Assembly (NCBI RefSeq): GCF_028206795.1
Contig: NZ_JAQLFJ010000004.1
Span: 130,666-194,665 of the forward strand
Direction: 5' to 3'
DNA length: 64,000 nt
From: Collinsella aerofaciens
GTDB taxonomy: Bacteria > Actinomycetota > Coriobacteriia > Coriobacteriales > Coriobacteriaceae
Under the pieces are notes generated by a model that worked only from the letters and a program-made list of their open reading frames with translations, was not told the DNA's origin and ran no database searches. Positions 51,781-62,928 of this stretch are shown in pieces. The translations under genes were made by a program, and so were the position numbers. Position 1 is the first letter of the stretch. Each line of letters starts with the position of its first letter.

Positions 51781-51813
51781 AAGGCTCCCAGCTATCCGGC
51801 TGGGAGCCTTTTC
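51781..51813 (+). terminator. Terminator of gdhA
   Basis: GGCTCCCAGC-TATCCG-GCTGGGAGCC with flanking AA and TTTT. Confidence 0.93.
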
Positions 51814-51833
51814 TATTCCGGAGGACTCCTCAT

Positions 51834-51902
51834 AACTTGCGGTGATATACGGACTGTTTTGCGTTCCAGAACGGCTAATCAGTCCGTATATCACCGCAAG
51901 TT
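51834..51902. repeat. Palindromic repeat, family 1, copy 5
   Basis: AACTTGCGGTGATATACGGA pairs with its complement ending ATATCACCGCAAGTT. It differs from copies 2 and 3 by AAATA to TATA and GTT to CTT changes that are matched in the other arm. Confidence 0.88.
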
Positions 51903-51984
51903 AAGGATGGGTGGGTGGATTTTGTCCTAAAACGGTGTGCGGCCCCTCGTTTGGTACACTAAAAGGTACTGGACAAGTGAAGAG

Positions 51985-52899
51985 ATGGGGGAGAACGTGC
52001 TCAAGTTCGGTACCTACGTCCGTGTTGGAAACGCGGCCGAAGCCTATGAGCTCTTACAGAAGAACCGCAACAACAAGATTGTGGGCGGTGGCATTTGGAT
52101 GCGCCTGGGTTCGCGTCGCGTGGCGACGGCGATTGACCTTTCGGCCTGCGGACTCGATCAGATCGAGGAGACCGAGACCGAGTTTCGCATCGGTGCCATG
52201 TGCACCCTGCGCCAGCTCGAGCGTCATGCTGGGCTCAACGCGCTTGTCAACAATGTCTTTGAGTTCGCCGTCCACGACATCGTGGGCGTGCAGCTGCGCA
52301 ATACCGCCACGGTGGGCGGCAGCATCTACGGCCGCTTTGGCTTCTCGGACGTTCTCTCCGCCTTCCTCGCGCTCGATTCCTATGTTGAGCTGACGGGCCA
52401 CGGCCGCGTGTCGCTCGCGGAGTTCGTGCGGATGGGCTACGTGCGTGACGTGATCGAGCACGTTGTGGTCGTCAAGCACGATTACCGTGCGAGCTACGAG
52501 GCCGTGCGCAAGGCCGCGACCGACTTCCCCTCGCTGAACGTCACCGCCGCCTGGTGGGACGGCTCCTGGCATGTTACCGTGGGCGCCCGCCCGCTGCGCG
52601 CGACCCTGCTGCAGGGCGAGGCGTGCGGCCTTACCAACGAGCATCCTTCCGAGGACGAGCTTCGCGCCCTTGCCGCGTCCGTACGCGCGCTGAGCTATGG
52701 CACCAACATGTGGGGCTCGGCCGACTACCGCCGTCGCATCTCGGCCCCGCTGGCGATTCAGGCCGTGCGCCGCGCCGCCGGCATCGAGCTTTCGGCCGCG
52801 CTTGCCCGCGAGCTCGAGGGCGTGCAGATTCCCAAGTTTGCCACGGACGAGTATTCCTGCCGCCGCGTGCCCGGCGTCGATTCTAGCGAGGTGCGCTAA
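51985..52899 (+). CDS. FAD-binding subunit of a molybdenum hydroxylase
   Basis: 304 residues of the CoxM/XdhB family. KIVGGGIWMRLG near 31 and RNTATVGGSIYGRFGFSDV near 108-126 bind FAD. A CODH_FAD C-terminal domain follows. It takes electrons from the iron-sulfur/Mo subunit encoded next. The start could be ATG 51985 or GTG 51997; the ribosome-site evidence does not decide. The stop overlaps the next ATG by one base. The subunit is typical of the FAD proteins that pair with fused FeS-Mo subunits of the Se-dependent type. Confidence 0.88.
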   Translation: MGENVLKFGTYVRVGNAAEAYELLQKNRNNKIVGGGIWMRLGSRRVATAIDLSACGLDQIEETETEFRIGAMCTLRQLERHAGLNALVNNVFEFAVHDIVGVQLRNTATVGGSIYGRFGFSDVLSAFLALDSYVELTGHGRVSLAEFVRMGYVRDVIEHVVVVKHDYRASYEAVRKAATDFPSLNVTAAWWDGSWHVTVGARPLRATLLQGEACGLTNEHPSEDELRALAASVRALSYGTNMWGSADYRRRISAPLAIQAVRRAAGIELSAALARELEGVQIPKFATDEYSCRRVPGVDSSEVR

Positions 52900-55730
52900 T
52901 GGCTGCCAAACTCATCGATCTTTTCTTTACGCTCAACGGCCGCAAGGTCAAGGTTCAGATTGCCCCCGATACCATGCTCTTTGCGCTGCTGCGCGAGCAG
53001 GGCTGCGCGTCGGTGCGCTGCGCCTGTGAGACCACCAACTGCGGCCTGTGCACGGTGTGGCTCGACGGCGACCCGGTGCTGAGCTGCTCAGTTCCCGCCG
53101 CCCGTGTAGAGGGCCACACCATCACCACGCTTGAGGGCCTTAAGGCCGAGTCCGAGGCGCTGGCCCGTGCGATGGCCGCCGAGGGCGCCGAGCAGTGCGG
53201 TTTTTGCGCCCCCGGCCTCATTATGAACGTGCTGGCGCTCGCCCGCGCCGCCAAGGAGGACCCGAACCTCGTCGCCACGCGCGAGGAGCTGTCGCGCCAG
53301 CTGGCCGGCAACCTCTGTCGCTGCAGCGGCTACGAGAGCCAGCTGCGCGCCATCGTCCGTTTTCTCAACGAGTCCGGCGTGCAGGTGGGTTTCGAGATGC
53401 CCGAGCTGCCGGTCAATAACACCAGCTCCGATGGTGTCGCGTACAAGCAGATCACTCACAAGCAGCCCAAGAAGGATTCGAAGGCTCTGCTCGAGGGTCG
53501 TCCCGTCTACACGGGCGACATGGTGCCCGCCGGCGCGCTCATCGTTAAGCTCAAGCGCAGCCCGTATGCGCGTGCCAAGATCCGCTCCATTGATACGTCG
53601 CGCGCCCTGAAGGTGCCCGGCGTCGTGGGCGTATACACCTACGAGGACGTGCCCCAGCGCCGCTTTACCATCGCCGGCCAGAGCTATCCGCAGCCGAGTC
53701 CCTACGACCGCCTGATTCTCGAGAACCTCGTCCGTTACCAAAACGAGGAGGTGGCGATCGTCGCCGCCGAGACCGAGGAGGCCGCCGACAAGGCGCTCAA
53801 GCTCATCAAGGTCGACTACGAGGTGCTCGAGCCGCTGCTCGACTTTACCCAGGCACTCGATAACGACATCGTGGTCCACCCCGAGGGCGACGTGACCTTT
53901 ATGTTCCCGCAGGGCGGCGACGTTGCTCGCAACCTGGTGTGCAGCGGTACCAGCGATTATGGCGATCTGGACGAGGCATTCGCCCAGAGCGACATCGTCT
54001 TCACCCGCACCTACACCAGCCAAGCCACGCAGACCGCGCCCATGGAAACCTTCCGCGCCTTCGCGACGACCGACGCGTTCGGGCGTATCTCGGTGACCAC
54101 CTCCACGCAGGTGCCCTTCCACGTGCGCCGCATGGTCGCGCAGTCACTCGACATTCCGCAGTCGCAGGTGCAGGTCATTAAGCCGCGCATCGGCGGCGGC
54201 TTTGGCTCCAAGCAGACGGGCTGCTGCGAGATCTTCGTGGCGTTCGTGACCCAGCAGACCGGCCGTCCGAGCTATTGCTGCTACACCCGTGAGGAGACTA
54301 TCACCGCGGGCAACTCGCGCCACCAGATGCAGATGACCGTCAAGCTGGGCGCCATGAACGACGGCACCATCACGGCCATCGATCTGCACACGCTGTCCAA
54401 CGCCGGCGCGTACGGCGAGCACGCTACCACGACGATTGGCCTTTCGGGCCACAAGAGCCTGCCCATCTACAACCATGTGAAGGCGAGCCGCTTTAGCTGG
54501 GATGCCGTCTACACCAATACCAACCGCGGCGGTGCGTATCGCGGCTACGGTGCCACCCAGGGCCAGTTTGCCGTGGAGAGCGCCGTCAACGAGCTCGCCG
54601 ACATGCTGCATATGGACCCCGCCGACTTGCGCCTCAAGAATATGGTGCGCGAGGGCGAGATTATGCCGCAGTACTACAACGAGAAGCTCAACGCCTGCGC
54701 GCTCGACCGTTGCCTGCTGCGCGCGATGGACATGATCGGCTGGCGCGACAAGCCGCTGGCCGTCGACCTGGGCGACCGCGTGCGTGCTCTGGGCTGTGCG
54801 CTCACCATGCAGGGCTCGGGCATTTCCAACGTGGACATCGCCGGCATCGACATGCGCCTGGAAGAGGACGGCTTCATTACCATCGGTACCGGCGCCACCG
54901 ATAACGGCATGGGCGTCGACACGATTCTGGCGCAGATTGCCGCCGAGGAGCTGGGCGTGGAGAGTTCGCTGATCGTGGTGCGCGGCGTGGACACCGACGT
55001 GTCGCCGTTTGACGCCGGCTCGTATGCGAGCTCGGGTACGTACGTGACGGGCCTTGCAGCCAAAAACGCCGCGACCGAGCTGCGCGAGAAGATCTGCGCC
55101 AAGGCCGCCCAGATGTGGGACGTGGATGCCACCGATGTGGTCTTTGATGGTCAGTACGTGCGACTGTCCGACGAGCGTGCCGCGCGCGAGCAGAACCGCT
55201 ACCTCACGCTGCGCGACTTTGCCAACCTGTGCGTCAAGAACATCGCGGGCGGCGACGCGCTCACCTCGCACGCCTCTGCCTGCCTGCCCGTTTCGCCTCC
55301 GCCGTTTATGGCCGGCATTGCCGAGGTTGAGGTCGACAAGGCCACCGGCAAGGTGACCGTGGTGGATTACGCCGCTGCCGTTGACTGCGGCACCGTGATC
55401 AACGAGGCGCTTGCGCGCGTCCAGGCCGAGGGCGGCATTGCCCAAGGCATCGGTCACGCGCTCTACGAGATCGTCGAGCATGACGACCGCGGCCGCCTGC
55501 GCACCGGCAACTTTATGAGCTACAAGCTGCCCACGCGCCTGGATATCGGCAGCATTCGCGTGGCCTTTGAGCCGAGCTACGAGCCGACGGGTCCGTTTGG
55601 CGCCAAGTCGATCGGCGAGGTCGTCATCAACACGCCGCTCGCCGCCGTTGCCTCGGCCGTGGCGCACGCCACCGGCCACCAGGTCCGCTCGCTGCCGATC
55701 ACGCCCGAGAAGGCCCTGCTGGGGGAGTAG
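52899..55730 (+). CDS. Molybdenum hydroxylase with fused [2Fe-2S] and Mo domains (xanthine dehydrogenase-like)
   Basis: 943 residues. The plant-type [2Fe-2S] ligands are C43, C48, C51 and C63; the second cluster uses C100, C103, C140 and C142. From about 195 the Mo domain begins, with GGGFGSKQTGCCEIF and RGGAYRGYGATQGQF as cofactor contacts and the catalytic Glu in FGAKSIGEVVINTP near the C-terminus. Fusion of the iron-sulfur and Mo parts with a separate FAD subunit is the architecture of selenium-dependent xanthine dehydrogenases. The neighbouring mobA-DUF3343 pair and the selD cluster support a Se-dependent enzyme, but the substrate (xanthine, purine, nicotinate or other) cannot be told. 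Confidence 0.87.
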   Translation: MAAKLIDLFFTLNGRKVKVQIAPDTMLFALLREQGCASVRCACETTNCGLCTVWLDGDPVLSCSVPAARVEGHTITTLEGLKAESEALARAMAAEGAEQCGFCAPGLIMNVLALARAAKEDPNLVATREELSRQLAGNLCRCSGYESQLRAIVRFLNESGVQVGFEMPELPVNNTSSDGVAYKQITHKQPKKDSKALLEGRPVYTGDMVPAGALIVKLKRSPYARAKIRSIDTSRALKVPGVVGVYTYEDVPQRRFTIAGQSYPQPSPYDRLILENLVRYQNEEVAIVAAETEEAADKALKLIKVDYEVLEPLLDFTQALDNDIVVHPEGDVTFMFPQGGDVARNLVCSGTSDYGDLDEAFAQSDIVFTRTYTSQATQTAPMETFRAFATTDAFGRISVTTSTQVPFHVRRMVAQSLDIPQSQVQVIKPRIGGGFGSKQTGCCEIFVAFVTQQTGRPSYCCYTREETITAGNSRHQMQMTVKLGAMNDGTITAIDLHTLSNAGAYGEHATTTIGLSGHKSLPIYNHVKASRFSWDAVYTNTNRGGAYRGYGATQGQFAVESAVNELADMLHMDPADLRLKNMVREGEIMPQYYNEKLNACALDRCLLRAMDMIGWRDKPLAVDLGDRVRALGCALTMQGSGISNVDIAGIDMRLEEDGFITIGTGATDNGMGVDTILAQIAAEELGVESSLIVVRGVDTDVSPFDAGSYASSGTYVTGLAAKNAATELREKICAKAAQMWDVDATDVVFDGQYVRLSDERAAREQNRYLTLRDFANLCVKNIAGGDALTSHASACLPVSPPPFMAGIAEVEVDKATGKVTVVDYAAAVDCGTVINEALARVQAEGGIAQGIGHALYEIVEHDDRGRLRTGNFMSYKLPTRLDIGSIRVAFEPSYEPTGPFGAKSIGEVVINTPLAAVASAVAHATGHQVRSLPITPEKALLGE

Positions 55731-55823
55731 GCGAGGCGACGCAGCCGTTGCTCTTTGGCAAGCCCGGGGAAACTGCAACCCACTTTTCGTCCGAATTGTG
55801 GGCTGCAGGAGATAGCCGATGGG

Positions 55824-55905
55824 GGGTAGCTAATTTGGGACGGGGCTTTTTAGCTACCCCGCTTGTGGGGGTAGCTAAAAAAGCCCCGTCCCAAATTAGC
55901 TACCC
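55824..55905. repeat. Palindromic repeat, family 2, copy 2
   Basis: GGGTAGCTAATTTGGGACGG and its complement (CCCAAATTAGCTACCC) form a stem of about 37 bp that closes on GCTTGT. Compared with copy 1 (48694), GTAGTCTTTTT is replaced by GTAGCTAATTT on the left and the matching change occurs on the right. Confidence 0.9.
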
Positions 55906-56001
55906 TGTTCCGCTGTAACTCGTGGTGAGGTCGTGAGCCTGCAAAACGTGTGCGTGCGCTTACCGTTCGTATCTGCTATCATTCCTAGTCTGTGCGCTCA
56001 T

Positions 56002-56085
56002 GCGGGCGTGGCGGAATTGGTAGACGCGCCAGATTTAGGTTCTGGTGGGATTCCCGTGAAGGTTCGAGTCCTTTCGCCCGCACCA
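56002..56085 (+). tRNA. tRNA-Leu (TAG)
   Basis: 84 nt with encoded CCA and the long variable arm of class II tRNAs. Acceptor GCGGGCG pairs with CGCCCGC. The anticodon arm CCAGATTTAGGTTCTGG shows TAG. TATCAT at 55977-55982 could be its -10 box. Confidence 0.96.
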
Positions 56086-56176
56086 TCGCACCTGCGTCGG
56101 CTTCGGCCGTCGCGACTCTTTGTTGCATAAAGGTACCAGCACCTCAGATAAGCTGGGCAGTATGAGGAGGAACGTG

Positions 56177-57475
56177 TTGAACATCACCGCTTCTGACGTC
56201 AAGGACGCCAAGCTCACCGCTACGGTCACCATCCCGGCCGCCGACGTCGACGCCGCGATCAAGAAGGCCTACAAGGACACCGCCAAGAAGTACCGCTTCC
56301 CGGGCTTCCGCGCCGGTAAGGCTCCCCGTCCGGTCATCGACTCCGCTCTTGGCGTCGAGGCTACCCTCGCTCAGGCCACCAACGACCTGATTGCCGCCAA
56401 CGAGCCCGCCGTCCTCAACGAGCTGGACATCGTCCCCACCAAGAACGGTGACTACAAGGAGCTCGACCTCGCCAAGGATCACGAGGACTACACCTACACC
56501 GTCGAGTTCTCCCTGCGTCCCGCCGCCGAGCTCTCCTCCTTCGACGCTGTCGAGATCGAGATGCCCCCTGCGGAGGTCACCGAGTCCGAGATCAACAACC
56601 AGGTCGAGATGCTCCTCAACTACCGTGCCACCTTCGAGGACGTTGAGGGTCGCGCCGTCGAGGCCGAGGACTACGTCACCGTCGACCTCAAGGCCGTCGA
56701 GAACGCCGACAACTTTGCCGCCGAGGGCCGCATGCTCATCGCCGGTAGCGACAGCAACCCCAAGGAGTTCAACGAGGCCCTGATCGGCGCTAACGTTGAC
56801 GACGTCAAGACCGTCACCTGGACCGACGAGGTCGAGGAGGGCGAGGAGGCCGAGACCCACACCGTCGAGGTCACCGTCAAGGGCATCAAGGTCCGCAACA
56901 CCCCCGAGCTCACCGACGAGCTCGTCAAGTCCGACTTTGGCTTCGACAGCATCGACGCTATGCGCGACGCCATCAAGCTCGAGATCGAGCAGGACAAGGC
57001 TTCCCGCCTCCCGGCCGAGAAAGAGAACCGTTGCGTCGCCGCCCTCGCCGAGCGTCTGCAGCTCGACGAGATGGACGCCGACTACGAGCAGTCCGTCTTT
57101 GAGGAGCTTGGCCAGAACTTCCTGTCCAACCTCGCTGCCCGCGGCATGACCCTGGACACCTGGCTGCCCGCTTCCGGCCTGACCATGGAGCAGTTCATCG
57201 GCGACCTGCACAAGCAGGCCAACGACGTTGCCCGTGAGTCCTTGGCTCTGGACGCCCTCGCCCGTGAGCTCAAGATCGAGGTCACCGAGGACGACATCAA
57301 CGCCGAGTTCGAGAAGGCCGGCGTCAAGGACGTCGAGGCTTCCAAGGCCGAGTTCATCGCCGATGGCCGCATGCCTGCCGTCCGCGAGTCCATCCGCCGC
57401 TCCAAGGCCGTCGACCACCTGGTCGAGAACGCCAAGGTGACCGAGGTCGACGAGACCGCCAAGGACGCCGAGTAA
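56177..57475 (+). CDS. tig: Trigger factor
   Basis: 432 residues. It is the ribosome-bound chaperone and prolyl isomerase. The ribosome-binding loop appears as FPGFRAGKAPRPVID near 38-52 (GFRxGKxP signature). An FKBP-like domain around 150-235 and the helical C-terminal arm follow, with an acidic end. TTG 56177 is chosen because GAGGAGG lies 6 bases upstream and the protein then begins MNITASDV; ATG 56162 and GTG 56174 are alternatives. It heads the tig-clpP-clpX group, the conserved order in many bacteria. Confidence 0.95.
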   Translation: MNITASDVKDAKLTATVTIPAADVDAAIKKAYKDTAKKYRFPGFRAGKAPRPVIDSALGVEATLAQATNDLIAANEPAVLNELDIVPTKNGDYKELDLAKDHEDYTYTVEFSLRPAAELSSFDAVEIEMPPAEVTESEINNQVEMLLNYRATFEDVEGRAVEAEDYVTVDLKAVENADNFAAEGRMLIAGSDSNPKEFNEALIGANVDDVKTVTWTDEVEEGEEAETHTVEVTVKGIKVRNTPELTDELVKSDFGFDSIDAMRDAIKLEIEQDKASRLPAEKENRCVAALAERLQLDEMDADYEQSVFEELGQNFLSNLAARGMTLDTWLPASGLTMEQFIGDLHKQANDVARESLALDALARELKIEVTEDDINAEFEKAGVKDVEASKAEFIADGRMPAVRESIRRSKAVDHLVENAKVTEVDETAKDAE

Positions 57476-57638
57476 TTCTCGCCACCTTGTCCGCGAGCGC
57501 ATGCACGCGCCCGTGATGGGGTAAAGTTATACACCGGTTATCCGGTTGCTTCGTACGGTGCCAGCCAATGCATAGCATGCGGGCACCGTACGTTTATCTA
57601 GAACCAATTTGGTCCGCAAGAGAGAAATGGAGATGCGT

Positions 57639-58259
57639 ATGATCGCTAAGTTCGATTCCGCCCTCGTGCCATACGTTATCGAGCAGACGCCGCGCGGCGA
57701 GCGCAGCTACGATATCTATTCGCGGCTGCTCAACGACCGCATCATCTTCTTGGGCGAGGAGATCAACTCCGTCAGCGCCAACCTGGTCGTTGCCCAGCTG
57801 CTGCATCTTGAGAGCCAGGATGCCGAGAAGGATATCTCGCTCTACATCAATTCGCCCGGTGGCGAGGTCTACTCCGGCCTGGCGATTCTTGACACCATGA
57901 ACTTCATCAAGCCGCAGGTTTCCACCATCTGCGTCGGTATGGCCGCGTCCATGGCCGCCGTGCTGCTTTCGGCCGGCGCTAAGGGCAAGCGCTTCTGCCT
58001 GCCGCACTCCAAGGTCATGATTCACCAGCCCAGCGGCGGTGCCCAGGGCCAGCAGACCGAGATTGAGATCGTTGCCGAGGAGATCAAGAAGACTCGCCGC
58101 GAGCTCAACCAGATCTTGTCCGACGCCTCGGGTCAGCCCATCGAAAAGGTTCAGGCCGATACCGAGCGTGACAACTACCTCACGGCTGCCGAGGCCCTCG
58201 ACTACGGCCTGATCGACCGTATTGTCACCTCGCGCGATCTCGCCGCGAAGGACGCCTAG
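57639..58259 (+). CDS. clpP: ATP-dependent Clp protease proteolytic subunit
   Basis: 206 residues. The catalytic serine is S104 in [14 protein letters not shown], the histidine H129 in [29 protein letters not shown] and [12 protein letters not shown] are family hallmarks. ATG 57639 is preferred with GGAG six bases upstream; ATG 57627 and 57633 are in frame. clpX starts 1 base after the stop. It degrades substrates unfolded by ClpX. Confidence 0.96.
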   Translation: MIAKFDSALVPYVIEQTPRGERSYDIYSRLLNDRIIFLGEEINSVSANLVVAQLLHLESQDAEKDISLYINSPGGEVYSGLAILDTMNFIKPQVSTICVGMAASMAAVLLSAGAKGKRFCLPHSKVMIHQPSGGAQGQQTEIEIVAEEIKKTRRELNQILSDASGQPIEKVQADTERDNYLTAAEALDYGLIDRIVTSRDLAAKDA

Positions 58260-58260
58260 G

Positions 58261-59667
58261 ATGGCCGGTAACATGCAGGACAACTTTGACGAGAACGGCA
58301 ACCCCATCCGCTGCTCCTTCTGCGGAAAAGAGCAGGGCCAGGTTCGTCGCCTTGTAAAGGGTCCGACCAACATCTTTATCTGTGACGAGTGCGTCGCCGC
58401 CTGTTCCGAGATTCTGGAGGAGTCGCTGGCTTCGGACTTTATGGACGCTGCCCGTAACGGTAAGCTGCCGGGCTTCCTCAACGACCACGGCCAGGCTGCG
58501 TCCCAGCCCGCCGTGGACCCCGAGGCCGAGGGCTTTGAGCTCGAGGACGACCGCCAGGTCATCACACACGTGCCGACGCCGCACGAGATCTATGACGAGC
58601 TTTCGGCCTATGTTATGGGTCAGGAGGACGCCAAGCGTGCCATGTCGGTGGCCGTGTACAACCACTATCGCCGCGTGATCGAGGGCGGCGCCGCGGTGTC
58701 TGCCTTTGACGACGGCATGGGTTCGCAGTTCGACGACGGCATGGACGAGGTAGAGCTCGCCAAGTCCAACATCCTGCTGCTCGGTCCCACCGGTACCGGT
58801 AAGACCCTGCTCGCCCAGACGCTCGCGCGTATTCTCGAGGTGCCGTTTGCCATCGCCGACGCCACCGCGCTTACCGAGGCCGGCTACGTGGGCGAGGACG
58901 TGGAGAACATCCTGCTCAAGCTCATCAATGCTGCCGATGGTGACATTGAACGCGCGCAGGTGGGCATCATCTACGTGGACGAGATCGACAAGATCGCCCG
59001 CAAGGCCGAGAACCTCTCCATTACCCGCGATGTTTCGGGCGAGGGCGTTCAGCAGGCACTGCTTAAGATTCTTGAGGGCACGGTGGCAAGCGTTCCGCCC
59101 ACTGGCGGCCGCAAGCATCCCCAGCAGGAGCTGCTGCAGATCGACACGACCAACATCCTGTTCATCTGCGGCGGTGCCTTTGTGGGTCTGGACAAGATTA
59201 TCGCCGATCGCGTGGGCAACAAGGGCGTGGGCTTCAACTCCGAGATCGCCGGCCCCACCTCGGTCGACGAGAACGACCTGCTGCGTCAGGTGCTCCCGCA
59301 GGACCTCAACGCCTTTGGCATGATCCCCGAGTTTGTGGGACGTACGCCCGTCGTCACCCAGACGCAGGCGCTTGACGAGGACGACTTGGTGTCGATCCTG
59401 ACCGAGCCCAAGAACGCCGTGGTGCGTCAGTACCGCAAGATGTTCCAGCTGGAGGACGTGGACCTGGAGTTTGAGGACGCGGCCCTGCACGAGATCGCCC
59501 GTATGGCGCTCGCTCGCAAGACCGGCGCTCGCGGCTTGCGCGCCATCTGCGAGGACGTGCTGCAGCAGACGATGTTCGACCTCCCCAGCGAGGAAGGTGT
59601 TTCCAAGGTCGTTGTGACCGAAGCCTCCGTAAAGGGCGAAGAACAGCCCCAACGCATCTACGGGTAA
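58261..59667 (+). CDS. clpX: Clp protease ATP-binding subunit ClpX
   Basis: 468 residues. The zinc-finger ligands are C18, C21, C41 and C44. Walker A is GPTGTGKT, Walker [13 protein letters not shown]. Between them, and before Walker A, is a glycine/acid-rich insert ([21 protein letters not shown]). The IGF-type ClpP contact loop is not clear by eye but the AAA+ sensor regions are present. It unfolds substrates and feeds them to ClpP. It is directly after clpP and ends with a good terminator. Confidence 0.96.
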   Translation: MAGNMQDNFDENGNPIRCSFCGKEQGQVRRLVKGPTNIFICDECVAACSEILEESLASDFMDAARNGKLPGFLNDHGQAASQPAVDPEAEGFELEDDRQVITHVPTPHEIYDELSAYVMGQEDAKRAMSVAVYNHYRRVIEGGAAVSAFDDGMGSQFDDGMDEVELAKSNILLLGPTGTGKTLLAQTLARILEVPFAIADATALTEAGYVGEDVENILLKLINAADGDIERAQVGIIYVDEIDKIARKAENLSITRDVSGEGVQQALLKILEGTVASVPPTGGRKHPQQELLQIDTTNILFICGGAFVGLDKIIADRVGNKGVGFNSEIAGPTSVDENDLLRQVLPQDLNAFGMIPEFVGRTPVVTQTQALDEDDLVSILTEPKNAVVRQYRKMFQLEDVDLEFEDAALHEIARMALARKTGARGLRAICEDVLQQTMFDLPSEEGVSKVVVTEASVKGEEQPQRIYG

Positions 59668-59688
59668 ACCAGCCAAAAACGTGCTTGC

Positions 59689-59725
59689 AAATAGCCTCTG
59701 ACCATCCGTGGTCGGAGGCTATTTT
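59689..59725 (+). terminator. Terminator after clpX
   Basis: AATAGCCTCTGACCA pairs with TGGTCGGAGGCTATT around TCCG, followed by TTATATA. Confidence 0.92.
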
Positions 59726-59818
59726 ATATATACGCAATAACCCCAACTACCTGTGTTATTCTGTGTGTTTGTTTAAGCCTCAGCGAAGTCATTACAGACT
59801 GAAGTAATCGATACCTAA

Positions 59819-59931
59819 GGCGTGTCCGCCTGCTTGGTTTTCGTAGATTCCGCACGAGCCGAAGAGCACTTAATGTGCTCTTCGTGCGAGCCAGGACCTG
59901 ACCGAGCGAAAACCAAGCAGGCGGACACGCC
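59819..59931. repeat. Long palindrome, family 4, upstream of valS
   Basis: GGCGTGTCCGCCTGCTTGGT and its complement form a 25-bp outer stem; inside, CGAAGAGCAC-TTAAT-GTGCTCTTCG is an apical hairpin. A related element in the opposite orientation is at 62658-62776. No T-box motif is present, so it is not a standard valS leader. Confidence 0.85.
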
Positions 59932-59951
59932 GGCGGGACAGGGAGAGATAT

Positions 59952-62648
<2,697 letters not shown>

Positions 62649-62657
62649 TTCTTACTG

Positions 62658-62776
62658 AGGGGCGCGTCCCGACGCTTTGCTCGCTACTGCGGACAGTCCT
62701 GCGCAAGACGGACAGCACATTAAGTGCTGTCCTTTGCGTGCGGAACTTGTATCGAGCAAAGCGTCGGGCCGCTCCT
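62658..62776. repeat. Long palindrome, family 4, downstream of valS (reverse orientation)
   Basis: TCCCGACGCTTTGCTCG pairs with CGAGCAAAGCGTCGGG. The apical hairpin GACAGCAC-ATTAA-GTGCTGTC reads, on the minus strand, AGCACTTAATGTGCT, identical to the tip of the copy at 59819. TTCCGCACG and AGGAC are also shared. No gene lies between 62649 and 62928. Confidence 0.83.
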
Positions 62777-62873
62777 AGTGCGGTTACATGGCTGCTTGCA
62801 ACTGGTAGGTTAGGGCCACCTGGTTGTGGCCTTGATCTTGCTGCAATCGGGTAAAGGCTGAAATTGTTAACGC

Positions 62874-62908
62874 GAGGGGCTCATTCTTTTTGATGAGCCT
62901 CTTTTTCT
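62874..62908 (+). terminator. Terminator-like hairpin upstream of folC
   Basis: GGCTCAT pairs with ATGAGCC, with GAG/CTC outside and a GG bulge, followed by TCTTTTTC. Confidence 0.7.
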
Positions 62909-62928
62909 GTTATGGGGGACTTTGGGTT

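Noticed and set aside
59732..59951. T-box riboswitch upstream of valS
   Set aside because: No T-box consensus (TGGxACCGCG) or specifier-loop layout is present; the structure is a repeat-type palindrome shared with the 3' side of valS.
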